Assembly (NCBI GenBank): GCA_028583685.1
Contig: JAMXIF010000031.1
Location: 5,937,387-6,001,386, forward strand
From: Petaurus breviceps papuanus
Taxonomy: Eukaryota; Chordata; Mammalia; Diprotodontia; Petauridae
DNA length: 64,000 nt
Direction: 5' to 3'
A program made the position numbers and the translations under genes. The notes below the pieces were generated by a model. It saw nothing but the letters and a program-made list of their open reading frames with translations. It ran no database searches and had not been told where the DNA came from. Below, in pieces: positions 1 to 9,911 of this stretch. How positions within the stretch are numbered: the first letter of the stretch is position 1; the number at the start of each line of letters is the position of its first letter.

Positions 1-1335
1 TAAAGCATGCCCTCTCTCCATCATTGGGTTGAAACATGCATCAGGATAGGTCCCAAAGAGCCTCTTGCCATGTCCTGATCTCCAGGGCTGATGATGGGCA
101 AGGGACTGTTCTCAAGACCATGTCTCTTCAGGCTTCTCAGAAGTTGCACTGCTCCCCTATCAGCATCAACTAGTTAAGACAATCCTACCCTTTTTTCCCT
201 GGAGATATTTAGACTCCAAAGTCACAGCCTATTCCTCTCCTTTTTTCCAGCTTTGTAAGTGGTAATCTTAGTAACACCACTCCCTTTCTTTCTCCGTCAA
301 CCATGAAAGGAGTATGGATTCAGACTTGAAGAAAATTTCACCTCACAGTTGAGTTCATTGTCAGGGTCTCTCTAATGAAAAGAGAACTGTACCCCTAAAA
401 TTACTGAGTTGGTCAGCAAAGGCTAAAAAGAACTATATCCCATAAGCAAAAGTCCTGACTTGTGCAAAATTGCTTTACCACTCAGACAAACAAACATGGC
501 TCATGCCAAGAAAGTGTTAAAGAATCCCTATTTCAGTCTGTCTAATTTTAGAAAGGAAAGGAGCCTTTTTATTTCTTTTTAAATGAACAGGTAGATTGTT
601 TTCATTTCTTTGCAGGAGTAGTTGAAAAAGTGAAATTACATAACTTTATTGATCACTTTTCTCTTGGTCTGATTCACATTAGGCCATGAAACTCATTTAA
701 AGATTTCCTGAAGGAAATCCACAGGCCATGTCTTTGATGGGAGAGTCTAGATAGTCCCCAGATTAGTTGTATTCTCTAGGATGAGGGAATAGAGAAGTTT
801 CTGTCCTTGGCTTTCATTTTTAAACCTTCCTTGAGGCATTATAAAGGCTTAAGGCTTTTGGTGTTTTAATAAAAGACCTCTCTTTTTATATAGAACAATA
901 AAAAAAAAATCTTCCCACAACAGAATCTTGCTCTGCTAGTTGATTGTGGCTCGCCCCCTCCCTTTCTCTCTATGTTACTATGCTATCATTGAACATTTAT
1001 TGAGCTTCTAGGAAAGGCAAAGGGCCAAAGAGAAATAGCTGTACTGGGTTTCAGCTACAGTTACTCACAGTCGACAATCAACTTGTGTATTGGCAGATGT
1101 GCTGGTCCAGCAGAGCCTGAAAAGGGCTGAGCATACTTCTGCTGGACCAGTCTCATAGACATTTTACTCATGGCTGGGTTTTGATGCAACCAGCCTCATC
1201 ATTTGGTTCATTAAGTCTCTTTACTGGCAAGGGCAGGCAATGGGCATGTGTGTTCTTCACCCCTAGTCTCCTCTAGACCCCAGATTGCTGTATACACCGA
1301 GGTACCTTGAGGTACAGCATTTGGAGACAATGGGA
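1..1335. other. Repeat-poor non-coding stretch
   Basis: No gene and no clear interspersed repeat. The only structured element is an inverted repeat at 1102-1150 (listed separately). An AATAAAA followed by an A-run near 870-908 looks superficially like a processed-transcript tail, but I see no coding homology before it. Confidence 0.5.
1102..1150. repeat. 13-bp perfect inverted repeat, 23-nt loop
   Basis: CTGGTCCAGCAGA at 1102-1114 is the exact reverse complement of TCTGCTGGACCAG at 1138-1150. Each arm also holds a near-palindrome (CTGG-N-CCAG). Pairing does not extend clearly into the flanks, so the hairpin is shorter than a typical microRNA precursor stem. Confidence 0.7.
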
Positions 1336-1339
1336 TTCA

Positions 1340-1475
1340 ATGGAGAAAGTATCAGGTTGGGAATGAGAAGACCTGAGTTTTACTCCCAGCTGAAGCTATG
1401 TTCTAACTGAATGACCAAAGGCAAGTCCCTTCCTCTTTATGGGCTTCAGTTTTCTCCAATAGCATGAATTGGCAA
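1340..1475 (+). repeat. MIR-type SINE, head and core
   Basis: Reads through the tRNA-like head (gaatgagaagacctgagtt, then gtcccttcctctttatggg) and into the cagttttctccaatag part of the MIR layout. Diverged and incomplete at the 3' end. Confidence 0.7.
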
Positions 1476-1499
1476 AAAGTTATCATCTTTTATGAAGTA

Positions 1500-1762
1500 G
1501 CTGAGTGTCAGGCACAGTGAATAGTGTGCTGGTACAGGAGCCAGGAAGATAAGAGTTCAAATCCAGTCTCATAAACTTCCCAGCTGGGTAACCCTTGAGC
1601 AAATGACTTGACCTCTCTAGTTTCATCATCTGTAAATGAGACTAATGAAAGCACCACCGTCCCAGAGTTGTGAGGACAGATGAGATGCTTTTATGTAAAG
1701 TGCATTGTAATTCTTAAAGCATTTTAGAAATTCTAAATATTACTATTACTATTATTATCCTG
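1500..1762 (+). repeat. CORE-SINE (MIR/MON1-like), near full length
   Basis: Shows head (gtgaatagtgtgctggtaca), the conserved core (tcatcatctgtaaatgagac), the ccagagttgtgaggacagatgagatg segment, the tgtaaagtgcattgtaa segment and a 3' (TTA)n-like tail. This is one of the more complete SINEs in the window. Confidence 0.85.
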
Positions 1763-1842
1763 AACCAGTCAGGTTTTCACTATTACAAAGCAAAAGAAAC
1801 AACATCACAGATTGTTTTAAATATAGGTAAGCATGATGGGTA

Positions 1843-2072
1843 TCTAGGTGGGTGGCAGTGCGTAAAATCAGGAGGACTCATCTTTATGAGTTCAAATCTG
1901 ACCTCAGACTAACTCTGTGACCCTTGATAAGTCACTTAACCCCATTTGCCTCAGTTTTTCATCAGTAAAGAGATCTGGAAAAGGAAATGACAAACCATTT
2001 CAGTATCTGCCAAGAAAAATCCCAAATGGAGCCATGAAGTATCTGGCACAACTGAACAATAAGAACAGCAAT
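1843..2072 (+). repeat. RTE-tailed tRNA SINE (MAR1-like)
   Basis: A tRNA-like head (ggcagtgcgtaaaatcagga, then gtgacccttgataagtcact) is followed by the RTE/BovB-type tail: aaaggaaatgacaaaccatt, cagtatctgccaagaaaa, cccaaatggagccatgaagt and actgaacaat. Family known to be mobilised by the RTE LINE whose own 3' end lies near 45.7 kb in this window. Confidence 0.85.
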
Positions 2073-2537
2073 GATTAGAATTTTCCATTGGGGTCTCTCC
2101 AGTGGGATTGTGTTTTTGAAATAATATTACAAATAAGCTGGGGTACAGAGCTGCCAATCAACTAGATTACAAATCTATAGTACTCAAGGCATACTAAGCA
2201 CCTTCTGTCTTTGATGTAGGGGGATGGGGAGGGGGGTCAGAATGTGGGGGAGTCTTCTTGGGACTAGAGCAGGGCTAAAAACACAAGGAGCCAATTCAAG
2301 GCAGAAGGTGTTCATGAACAGGGAGGGATATACTGTATCATGAAACAGAGATGGTCCGTCTGCTTCTGATGTCACAGGAGCCCATTGGGAGCAGATCCTG
2401 TGGTGCTGGCCCTAGAAGCTCTGTATTCCAGAAACTCAGACAGGCCTTTAAGAAATGCAACAAATAAAAACATCCAGCACATTTTTCCAGTTGAGATGCA
2501 GCCAGGATACATGGGGAGTGGACCCGAGGATATTATA

Positions 2538-2675
2538 TCAAATACAACGATGAAACAGCCATTAGCTTTTAAATCACAATCCCAATTCCTATCAAACACC
2601 AGGATGAAATAACCAGGAGACTTTATGTCAAACAGAGATGAAATACCTGGCAATTTTAGATCAAATATTACATTA
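2538..2675. repeat. Decayed ~36-bp tandem repeat
   Basis: Units start with TCAAAYA and carry a GATGAAAYA core: 2538-2573 (36 bp), 2592-2627 (36 bp), 2628-2660 (33 bp) and a partial one from 2661. A shorter unit (2574-2591) lies between the first two. Units agree only partly, so the array is old. The array is free of stops in one frame on each strand, which is why open frames appear here; I do not regard them as genes. Confidence 0.65.
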
Positions 2676-2959
2676 TCATCAAGAGGCAGAATGAGAAACC
2701 TATGAAGTTTTGTAGCAAGTAATGTATCAGCCACAGATAAAGGCTTCAGGAAGGGATGGCACAAAACCAAAGAATGGAAATGGGAACACACTTTCCTCGA
2801 TTCTTCTAAGAGATGATATTGGAGCTCAGTTTTCCTGGTTCTCTGGACAGTTAAAAAAAAAAGATAGGCATGACTAAAGGACCTAGAACAGCCCAGGCAC
2901 TCAGTGGATACTTAATACTCAGAGCCTGTGTATAGTCAACCCTCTCTTATCTGGGATGG

Positions 2960-3330
2960 GATTCATTCATTCATTCTTCCATGAAACAACTATTTGTTAA
3001 GTCCCTTCTATAAAAATTGGAATATGGTAGCTATTCTACAGGATTATTTTAAGAATCAAATGAGATAATGTATGTAAAGTGCTTTGTAAACCTTAATGTC
3101 TGACAGGAATGACAGCAATTCCTATAAATCATGATCATGAAGTATAAAACATTATGCAGGCATCAGGAGAGATACCAAGATAATGAAGATCAGGTGTCCT
3201 ACCTTCAAGGACCTCATTGTCTATCATCTATTGGCAGATGGCAGGGGGGGGGGTGCATTGCCATTTATACACACAGTAATACAATTCCACAACAATCCAT
3301 TATTTCTATGATAACAGTAATGCAGAATCT
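2960..3330 (+). repeat. Fragments of MIR 3' end and L2/CR1-type LINE
   Basis: The segment atgagataatgtatgtaaag followed by tgctttgtaaacc (3060-3095) is a MIR 3' part. Text at 3150-3240 resembles the widely dispersed caggcac..gagataccaaga..ccttcaaggacctcattgtct block of L2/CR1 3' regions. Family assignment at this divergence is tentative. Confidence 0.5.
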
Positions 3331-3364
3331 TACACAGTGGGAGCATAAGAGAGATTTAACATGC

Positions 3365-3830
3365 AGTGGTGAAATAGGAGGAACACTGGACTAGGAATCA
3401 GCAGACCAGATTTTAATTCCTGATGGCCATTTGCTAGTTATGTGACATTGGTCAAATCACTTCACCTTTATGGACTCCAATTCCACATCTCATAGAAAGT
3501 ATCAGATTAGATCAGGATTTTTAATCAGGGATTCATAAAATTAAAAAAGAATATTTTGATAACTTTTTTCAATAAAATTTATTTCATTTGTAATCCTGCT
3601 TATTTTATTTTGTGTATTTTAAAATATTCTGTAATCCTGCTTATTTTATTTTGTATATTTAAAAATATTAAAAATATTTTTTAAAATTTGTGTATTTAAA
3701 AATATTCTATTGACCTCATTAGACTTCCCAAAGAGTCCATAGCAGAAAAAAATATTTAATAATCCTCGTATTAGATGACACTAAGGCTCCTTCTCGTCCA
3801 AACCTTGTACAATTATAAGTCATAGGAAGC
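3365..3830 (+). repeat. MIR SINE split by a hAT MITE
   Basis: The MIR head and core run from 3365 to about 3513. The typical end, ttagatgacactaaggctcc, resumes at 3771. The interruption is the MITE at 3514-3769. Host continuity on both sides supports an insertion rather than chance adjacency. Confidence 0.75.
3514..3769 (-). mobile_element. hAT-type MITE, family A, with 8-bp TSD
   Basis: The ends are inverted: AGGATTTTTAAT at the left, and the right end reverse-complements to AGGATTATTAAA. Flanks are ATTAGATC (3506-3513) and ATTAGATG (3770-3777), a 7/8 match to the 8-bp duplication expected of hAT. The inside matches five other copies here (near 40.5, 46.3, 48.9, 52.8 and 63.4 kb). An internal duplication of about 40 bp (aatcctgcttattttatttt twice) makes this copy longer than its relatives. 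No coding capacity; name of the family not certain. Confidence 0.75.
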
Positions 3831-5100
3831 AAAGTTCATTTCTTTTCTGACTAGAGGCGAAGGAAAGAAGATCCAGTTTTCTAGATTTGTCCATGGTGAC
3901 CCAAGACCTCTCCTCCCTTCCCATCCCCAGATGCCCTGCAGTTGTATACTCAGTCACCCTCTGGAAAGGCTAAAGTGGACACTAGGGTTGATATGTATCT
4001 TGTGAGGATGCATCAGAAGTCAGACTATGGCAGTAACTTGCAAAGATTTCTACATGGTAGTTGTAATATGTTTCAGTAATGAGGATACTGTCAGTCTGGT
4101 GTGCCGCCTAGGTCAGACAGTTCCAAGGTACATCCATCTCCTGTGTACCCCTGCTGCTGAGCACCTTGGAAGAGAACAGGGTCTATGACAGAATTATTAA
4201 TATTAATGCTCCAATTAATCTTTCATCTCAGTGAACCAATCTACTATAGCTCCACTGTCCTAAATGATTCAACCTGTGCCCAGTAGGCTCCCTCAGGTCC
4301 TTTAGGCTGCCAGAAGCTCTGCCCTGATTTACACTGGCTTTCTGTAACATCTGGGTAGTTAAATACCTTCTGGGGCCTTTACTGCCTCTGGCTGGATTCT
4401 AGCCTGCAGTCATAGGTCTGATTTAGCACTGGGATAGCCTGGAGAGGTGGGTGCAGGGGTGGAGGGTGCTGTCTGGAGAAGTCAGAAATTATTAATGAAT
4501 CATGATCCCAAAGTGCTGACTGACTATCTCTAAGCTCATTGGCATTCAGGAAGAAGAAACCTGAACCTGGACCTGGGTCTTGTCACACTCTCTAGGTAGA
4601 TGACCTTCGTGTGACAGAGGAAAAGAAAAAAATGAGAAAACAAGAATTAGTTCTGTGGGAGTGTGGGAGTGGGAGAGGAGTGCCTTTCAGTTCAGTTTCC
4701 TTGGGCACAAGGACCCTAGTACCTGGTCCTTGGGCCTTCTTGGAGTACCACAAAAATCAGAAGATAATAATGAATGCACATGCATCCCTTGGCTTAAAAT
4801 GAAGCAAACAAAAAGAGAAAAATTGAATAATTGTTTTCCATCTTCCTGAGACTTAAAACAATGCCATCACCAACACAGAGGTTTCTTTAGTGACTGTCTT
4901 CTGGCTTATTCAGATCTGCTCCTTATAGACAGTACTGGGAATGGCCAGATGTGTTCTTCCCTAGTAAGAATTCAGAATCTTGCACACCCAAAGGTGTAGC
5001 AATATACTTTTGAAGATGGCCAACAACAAGGTAGATACTAGGCTAATAGAAAGGTAAAGACTTAGTTGCTCCAGATGAATCAAAAACAGACAAATCTAAT
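3831..5100. other. Repeat-poor non-coding stretch
   Basis: No gene, RNA or recognisable element. Scattered short open frames at 4611-4849 overlap in two frames without codon bias or homology. Confidence 0.5.
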
Positions 5101-5134
5101 AAATTTATTTTATTTTATTTTTTATTTTTTTAAA

Positions 5135-5188
5135 GCAATTGGGGTTATGTAACTTGCCCAAGGTTACACAGCCAGTTTGTGTGTGTGT

Positions 5189-5229
<41 letters not shown>

Positions 5230-5332
5230 GGTGTGGGTGTTAAGTATCTGAGGCCAGAACCAATCCTGGGTTCTCCTGACTCCAGGGCCGGCTCTCTTAA
5301 AAAACTCACTGCACCACCTAACCTCCCCTAAT
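5135..5332 (-). repeat. tRNA-derived SINE1/WSINE-like, carrying (TG)n
   Basis: On the minus strand the SINE reads from head (caccacctaacctcccc reversed) through the ggagtcaggagaacccagga region to the gggcaagttacataacccca end. It is interrupted by the dinucleotide tract at 5178-5240, located between the tta-ac and aactggctg motifs. The AT-rich block at 5100-5134 is the A-rich tail. Confidence 0.85.
5178..5240. repeat. (TG)n microsatellite inside a SINE
   Basis: Imperfect TG array with one TA and a few GG interruptions. It sits at the position in the SINE where a second SINE (30623-30811) carries an uninterrupted (CA)18, read on the same SINE strand. Confidence 0.9.
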
Positions 5333-5967
5333 AAGTCTATTAAAAGAAAGTTGGGGGATAAATGGATGTTAAGAGCTTTGTTCATATGAGTGAGCAGCAT
5401 AGTCATTTTAAACAAATTGTGCCTTCATTCTGAGAAATCTGATGACTGACTCTATATATTGTTACCTAATGAGGAAAGACCAAGAATTCTCATTGACGAG
5501 ATTTTTGAATTCTCATGATGAGATATATCATGATTCTCCTTGATGGGAAAAATGTTATCCTGGAGTTAGAAAACATGAGTCTGGCATTACCTAGCTCCAT
5601 TAACATGGCTGAGCATCTTCATTGAATTTAAATTACTTCATCTCCAAGATTTTGTTGGAGTACAACTTGTTGATTCTGGTTGGGCCAGTACAGAAAATGT
5701 CCTTGTTCTTCTTGATTAGAAATAAATACCTGTTTCTCTTATAAGGAAGGTAGAAGGAGGGGAGAGCTATATTTTTTGGTGGCTGCCTACTGATCACCAC
5801 ATCCTGTGTTTGGTCATTGGAAGATTCATGACAGGCATTTTGGGACAGTACAAAAGAAGTGTAAGGCAAAGTGCTGGTCCACAAAGGAATAATGCTTTAG
5901 TTCATTAAGCATGACTTTTACATCTTAAACATTTAGTGAACACAAGGCCATCTATTTACTTTAAAAT

Positions 5968-6032
5968 CCAAGATACAATATCATACCATGTACATGGCAG
6001 GCACTAAATATGTGTTTATTGAATTTAACTGA
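5968..6032 (+). repeat. MIR/L2 3'-end fragment
   Basis: The block acatggcaggcactaaatat then gtgtttattgaat is the classic 3' end of MIR/L2 elements. The surrounding 5333-6480 holds nothing else I can name beyond a weak MIR head near 6370-6430. Confidence 0.55.
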
Positions 6033-6702
6033 AAAGCTATATTCTTCAGTCATTCCCAAGAGTGCTAGGTGAATTTGGGATTACAGACCCCATGACATTT
6101 CCTTCTCTGCACCCACAACCAGTCTTCCATGACTTAACTCACCTTTCATGATAATTTGTACAATAGGAGATGCAAAGTGCCCATTGTGACAGATCATAAC
6201 CAAATGAACCATCTGTCACTGAAATAAAGATTCTTATGAGACAAGAATCATGCCCTGAGATCCTCCTGGTACATAGTTTTGTGGAGGTTTACACGTCCTC
6301 TGTGCAATGTAGGACCCGTGACTCCTCCTCATTGATTTTAACATCATTTGTTTATGGGTTTTTTTGGAAGTGTCAGAAGATCAAGGTTCAAATTCAACTC
6401 TCCCACTAACTATGTGAACTGGGTCATCAATTCACTGGCAAGGTCTTAGTCAGTAATGTGCTAGGAAATATTGAACAAATTGTATATCTAGCAACCATTT
6501 TTAGTTCTTAGACTATACAAAAACAGGGACCTATGTGTCATAGTTTGCTGACCCTGGACTTAGACAATCAAAAAAACAATAAATCAGGCTCATATTTTCA
6601 GTTTTTCCAAAGTGTCAATGCACACATTAAAAATGTTACAGTTGTGGATATGTAAAATTCGAGGGTTGAAGTAAATAAGCTCAAAAATCTCATCCAGCTC
6701 TC

Positions 6703-6748
6703 AGAGAGAGGACGAGAGAGAGAGAGACAGAGAGAGAGACAGAGAGAC

Positions 6749-6845
<97 letters not shown>

Positions 6846-6866
6846 CAGAGAGAGACAGAGAGAGAG
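6703..6866 (+). repeat. (GA)n / (GAGACA)n microsatellite
   Basis: 164 bases of almost pure purine, GA with regularly spaced ACA variants. It produces a long serine-leucine open frame on the minus strand that is an artefact. Such polypurine tracts can form triplex DNA and are length-variable. Confidence 0.95.
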
Positions 6867-7378
6867 TGTACGCGTGCATGCCTGCCCTATTTCATTTCAA
6901 AGCTCATGTTCATCTCCTGGCTAATGTGCAGCATTAACCAAATCATTGGCTAATTTTCAGTGTTTAAAGTAATCATGGAACAAGAAAAATTTCAATTTCA
7001 GGTATGGACAGCTTAATTTATGAAGTGAATCACAAGAGAAGCCATTATGAATTTTAAGATGCAATGATACCAGAATTGGGTATTTCCTTTAGTTGACTTT
7101 GAACACTGAATGATAACTAGCACTTATAGTAAATATTTAACATTTGTCCACTGGTGAACATTGACTTGAATACACATATACATATACTCTTATTCCCTAC
7201 AGATGCCATAGAAATTACTTAAAACCTGGAACTGTGTTTTCTACTTCTTTTGAATTCATACATCCTTGATGGTGGACAATGTGGAAAGAGTGATGAGACC
7301 GGAGTCAGAACCCCTGGGTTTTAATGAGAACTCTATATTTATAGCCTGTGTGACTTCAGTCAAGTCAGTTGAATACTA

Positions 7379-7859
7379 CCGTGTTTCCCCGATAATAAGA
7401 CACTGTCTTATTATTTTTTTGGACAGAAAAACACCAGAGGGCTTATTTTCAGGGGAGGGCTTATTTTAATGAACATTGACAGCAATTTTAATAAACAGGT
7501 AAATGTGAACAAAAAAATGTGCCTTTATTCAATAAGCAAATCACTGGGGAAGAACAGGATGACGCGCTCACTGCTGCAGCTCTGATTGGATGCAGCTCGG
7601 AGTGCGGCGTGCGTTTCACGGGGGGGGGGGGGGGGGGGTGGATACAGAGGGTACCGTAATGTAGCGTGTNNNNNNNNNNNNNNNNNNNNNNNNNNNNNNN
7701 NNNNNNNNNNNNNNNNNNNNNNNNNNNNNNNNNNNNNNNNNNNNNNNNNNNNNNNNNNNNNNNNNNNNNGGGCTTATTTTGGGGGGAGGGCTTATTTTAG
7801 AGGAATCTTACACAGTAAGGGGAGGGCTCGGGATAGGTCTTATTATCAGGGAAACACAG
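7379..7859. mobile_element. TA-flanked DNA transposon (probably Tc1/mariner-type), non-autonomous
   Basis: Terminal inverted repeats CCGTGTTTCCCCGATAATAAGAC (left) and, reverse-complemented, CTGTGTTTCCCTGATAATAAGAC (right) agree at all but two positions and are flanked by TA on both sides (7377-7378, 7860-7861). A ggcttatttt motif recurs near both ends. The inside includes a CpG-rich stretch (7561-7620) and a run of 19 G. No transposase is visible in the sequenced part; 100 bases are unknown. TA duplication points to Tc1/mariner, but the family name is not certain. Confidence 0.75.
7670..7769. other. Assembly gap of exactly 100 N
   Basis: A round-number gap directly after a G-run and GC-rich sequence, within the transposon. 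The real missing length is unknown. An open frame crossing the gap is meaningless. Confidence 0.99.
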
Positions 7860-7954
7860 TATGGGCCTCAGTTTCTTTACATGTGAAATGCAGAGGTTGC
7901 AAGAGATAATCTCTTAATGTTCCTTATGGCTCAAAATCTAAGATCCTATGACCT

Positions 7955-8060
7955 ACTACTACATCGTGCATACATCAGGTACTCAATAGTATTCTTGAAT
8001 GAATGAATGAATGAGTGAATGGATGAGTGAACTCATTTGAGTAAATGAATGTATTTTTCC
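7955..8060 (+). repeat. MIR/L2 3' end with (GAAT)n tail
   Basis: The block atcaggtactcaatagtatt is followed by gaatgaatgaatgaatgag and degenerate GAAT/GAGT units. This is a usual tail for L2/MIR 3' ends. Confidence 0.65.
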
Positions 8061-8214
8061 ACCCAAGAGTTAAAGAAAGTAAATTTGACATTGTTAATAA
8101 AATTTTCTCCTCTCTTCTACCTTCATCCTTTATTTTTTAAAAAAATTATATGATTAGGTGTTTCCCCACAATTACCTTAGCCAAGTAACTAATTTTATGC
8201 CATATTGCTTCCAG

Positions 8215-8420
8215 AGAGGCAGCATGGAGTAGCAGATAGAATGCTGGTTTCAAAACCAGAAAGACCTAAAATTTTTGATACGTCACTCTCAGCAAGTAAC
8301 TTAACCTCTCAATGTGCTAGGTTAGAGTAACCAACTCACCAAGACAATAAATTACAGGAAAAGTGTCCAGGGTTGCTGGTCATGGTCATTCCCTATCCCC
8401 CTGAAATCACAGGTCTGGCT
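8215..8420 (+). repeat. THER1-like CORE-SINE
   Basis: Contains the head (gagtagcagatagaatgctgg), the gtaacttaacctctcaatg segment, a diverged caactcaccaagacaataaa segment, and ends near ctgaaatcacaggtctggc. The variant with an actctctaagactataaatt motif in place of the MIR core recurs at six places in the window. Confidence 0.65.
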
Positions 8421-8999
8421 CCTATCTCCATTGTTTTCAGTCATTGTTATTCTAATCCCGGGGTAATACTCCCCTTTGTCCCCCTTCAAAAATTTGGTTC
8501 AGAGGAGTAACTGGCAGAAATGGGCAAATGTCATTTGAACCAGTTTCCCACTGACTGACCCTTTTCTCAGGTTCATCTAACTCATTGGCATGCTCAGTCA
8601 TGTCATACTGCACCACATCCTACCAGGTCCTTCCCAGGTACCTCAGTGCTTTTCTCTACAGGAGGGGCCCCTCTTCTGAATGCTTTTCTGCAGGAAGGAG
8701 CCAAGTTTCTGATGGAAGGCTTAGAGGAAGAGGCCCAGGGCAAGAGCCTGTCAGCAAGCTTAACCTGAAGGAGTACATTCATAATGAGATTTTATTGACC
8801 TTCCCAGCAAGCTACTGTATTGAGGCTTTTATCTGTAGACAGCTAGTGTAGTACGCACTTTTCCCAATAAAACACTACCAGAGGCATATGTTTCTACAAT
8901 GAGGAATTATATTCTGGGCCACATAAGCCTGCCAAAACATCTTCTCAAACTTAATAAGCATTCTTTAAACATCTAATATATACAAGGAGAAAAAACATG

Positions 9000-9190
9000 G
9001 CATAGTGGAGAGTGTAAGACCTATGTTCATTGTCCTACCTGTACCATATGCTGACTATGTAACCCTGGAAAAGTAATTTATACCCTCATTTTCCCAGGCA
9101 ACTCTCTAAGATTATAAATTATAGAGATCTGCATTGATAGAGGAAGTTCATCACTGAGAACACCCTAAAGTGATGACCTCAAAGATCTAG
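9000..9190 (+). repeat. THER1-like CORE-SINE
   Basis: The motif caggcaactctctaagatta followed by taaattatagagatctgcat is diagnostic of this variant. The tRNA-like head is present but diverged (ctgactatgtaaccctggaa). Confidence 0.75.
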
Positions 9191-9194
9191 TTCT

Positions 9195-9480
9195 GGGAAA
9201 AAAATGTTTTCAGGGACAATTCTGAGGCTAGTCATGTGAAAGCAAAAATGTAAGCTGTCTCTACCCTTCTGGAGATTACACTTCACTGAGGGGAAGCAAC
9301 ATGTGCACAGAGAAATAAATAGCAAATATAGAGGAAGCAGTATTTGGGGGTGGGCAGGGAGAGGGGTTAGATCAGGAAAGGCTTTATAGGGAAACACGTT
9401 AGATCTAAGCCCTGCATGGAGTTAGGAATTTCAAGAGGCAAAGTTGAGGAAGGAGAGCATTCTGGGTAGGGGATGTCACC
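9195..9480 (+). repeat. L2/CR1-clade LINE 3' fragment
   Basis: Matches the familiar order cttctggagattacacttca, gatcaggaaaggctttatag, ggaggagagcattctgggta seen in L2/CR1 3' regions. No open frame remains. The exact subfamily (L2 or L3) cannot be fixed by eye. Confidence 0.6.
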
Positions 9481-9781
9481 AAAACCCATGAAGTGGAATT
9501 CATTATGTAGAGAACCAGAAGTAAGCCACTTATCATTGTCAATATTCTGTTTTAAAAGGATATATGGAGTAATTGGCCCAAGATTGTCTTCCCTTGTGCT
9601 ATTCCTTCTTCATACTCATTTTTCTTTGCTTTTTCTACTCTTGCCTAAAGCCGGTGTTACCTGGAATCTCCAAATAACCAGATATTTTCTATGTTCAACC
9701 TGTAGGTGAGAGAATTCAGAAAATAATAGGGAATAAGGAAAGAGAGAATTCAATTTAATTTTTAAAAAGTGATTACTAGAG

Positions 9782-9872
9782 ATCTTTCTCTAACTCTCTC
9801 TGATTCTCTGATATATTCTCTCCCTCTTCCTTTCCCTTTTCCCCTCTCTCTCCCTTCCCCCCCCACCCCTAT
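9782..9872. repeat. Polypyrimidine tract
   Basis: About 90 bases of nearly pure C/T on the plus strand, including a run of 9 C, just upstream of the L1 fragment. Confidence 0.8.
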
Positions 9873-9911
9873 CAAGTTCTCAGTTATGAAAGACAGATTC
9901 ACTTCTATACT

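Larger units (their letters stand above)
7265..7955 (+). repeat. MIR-type SINE split by a DNA transposon
   Basis: The left part (7265-7378) ends in tgtgtgacttcagtcaagtc then agttgaatacta. The right part (7861-7955) resumes with tgggcctcagtttctttaca and ends in aaaatctaagatcctatgac. Removing the element at 7379-7859 and one TA restores the usual MIR order. Confidence 0.8.

Noticed and set aside
865-908. Processed-retrocopy tail (aataaaag followed by an A-run)
   Set aside because: No gene-like sequence precedes it and no target duplication is visible.
2372-2791. 139-codon minus-strand open frame
   Set aside because: It is made by the decayed 36-bp repeat and has no domain; the opposite strand is also open there.
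2930-2960. Possible Tigger-like end (gtcaaccctctcttatctgg)
   Set aside because: About 25 bases only, without a partner end.
6485-6572. Possible MER5A-like hAT fragment (catagtttgctgaccctgga)
   Set aside because: Only the last 25-30 bases look convincing; too short to assign.
6598-6879. 93-codon serine-leucine open frame
   Set aside because: Translation of the (GA)n complement.
7586-7909. 107-codon open frame across the N gap
   Set aside because: Crosses 100 unknown bases and a G-run in a non-autonomous transposon.
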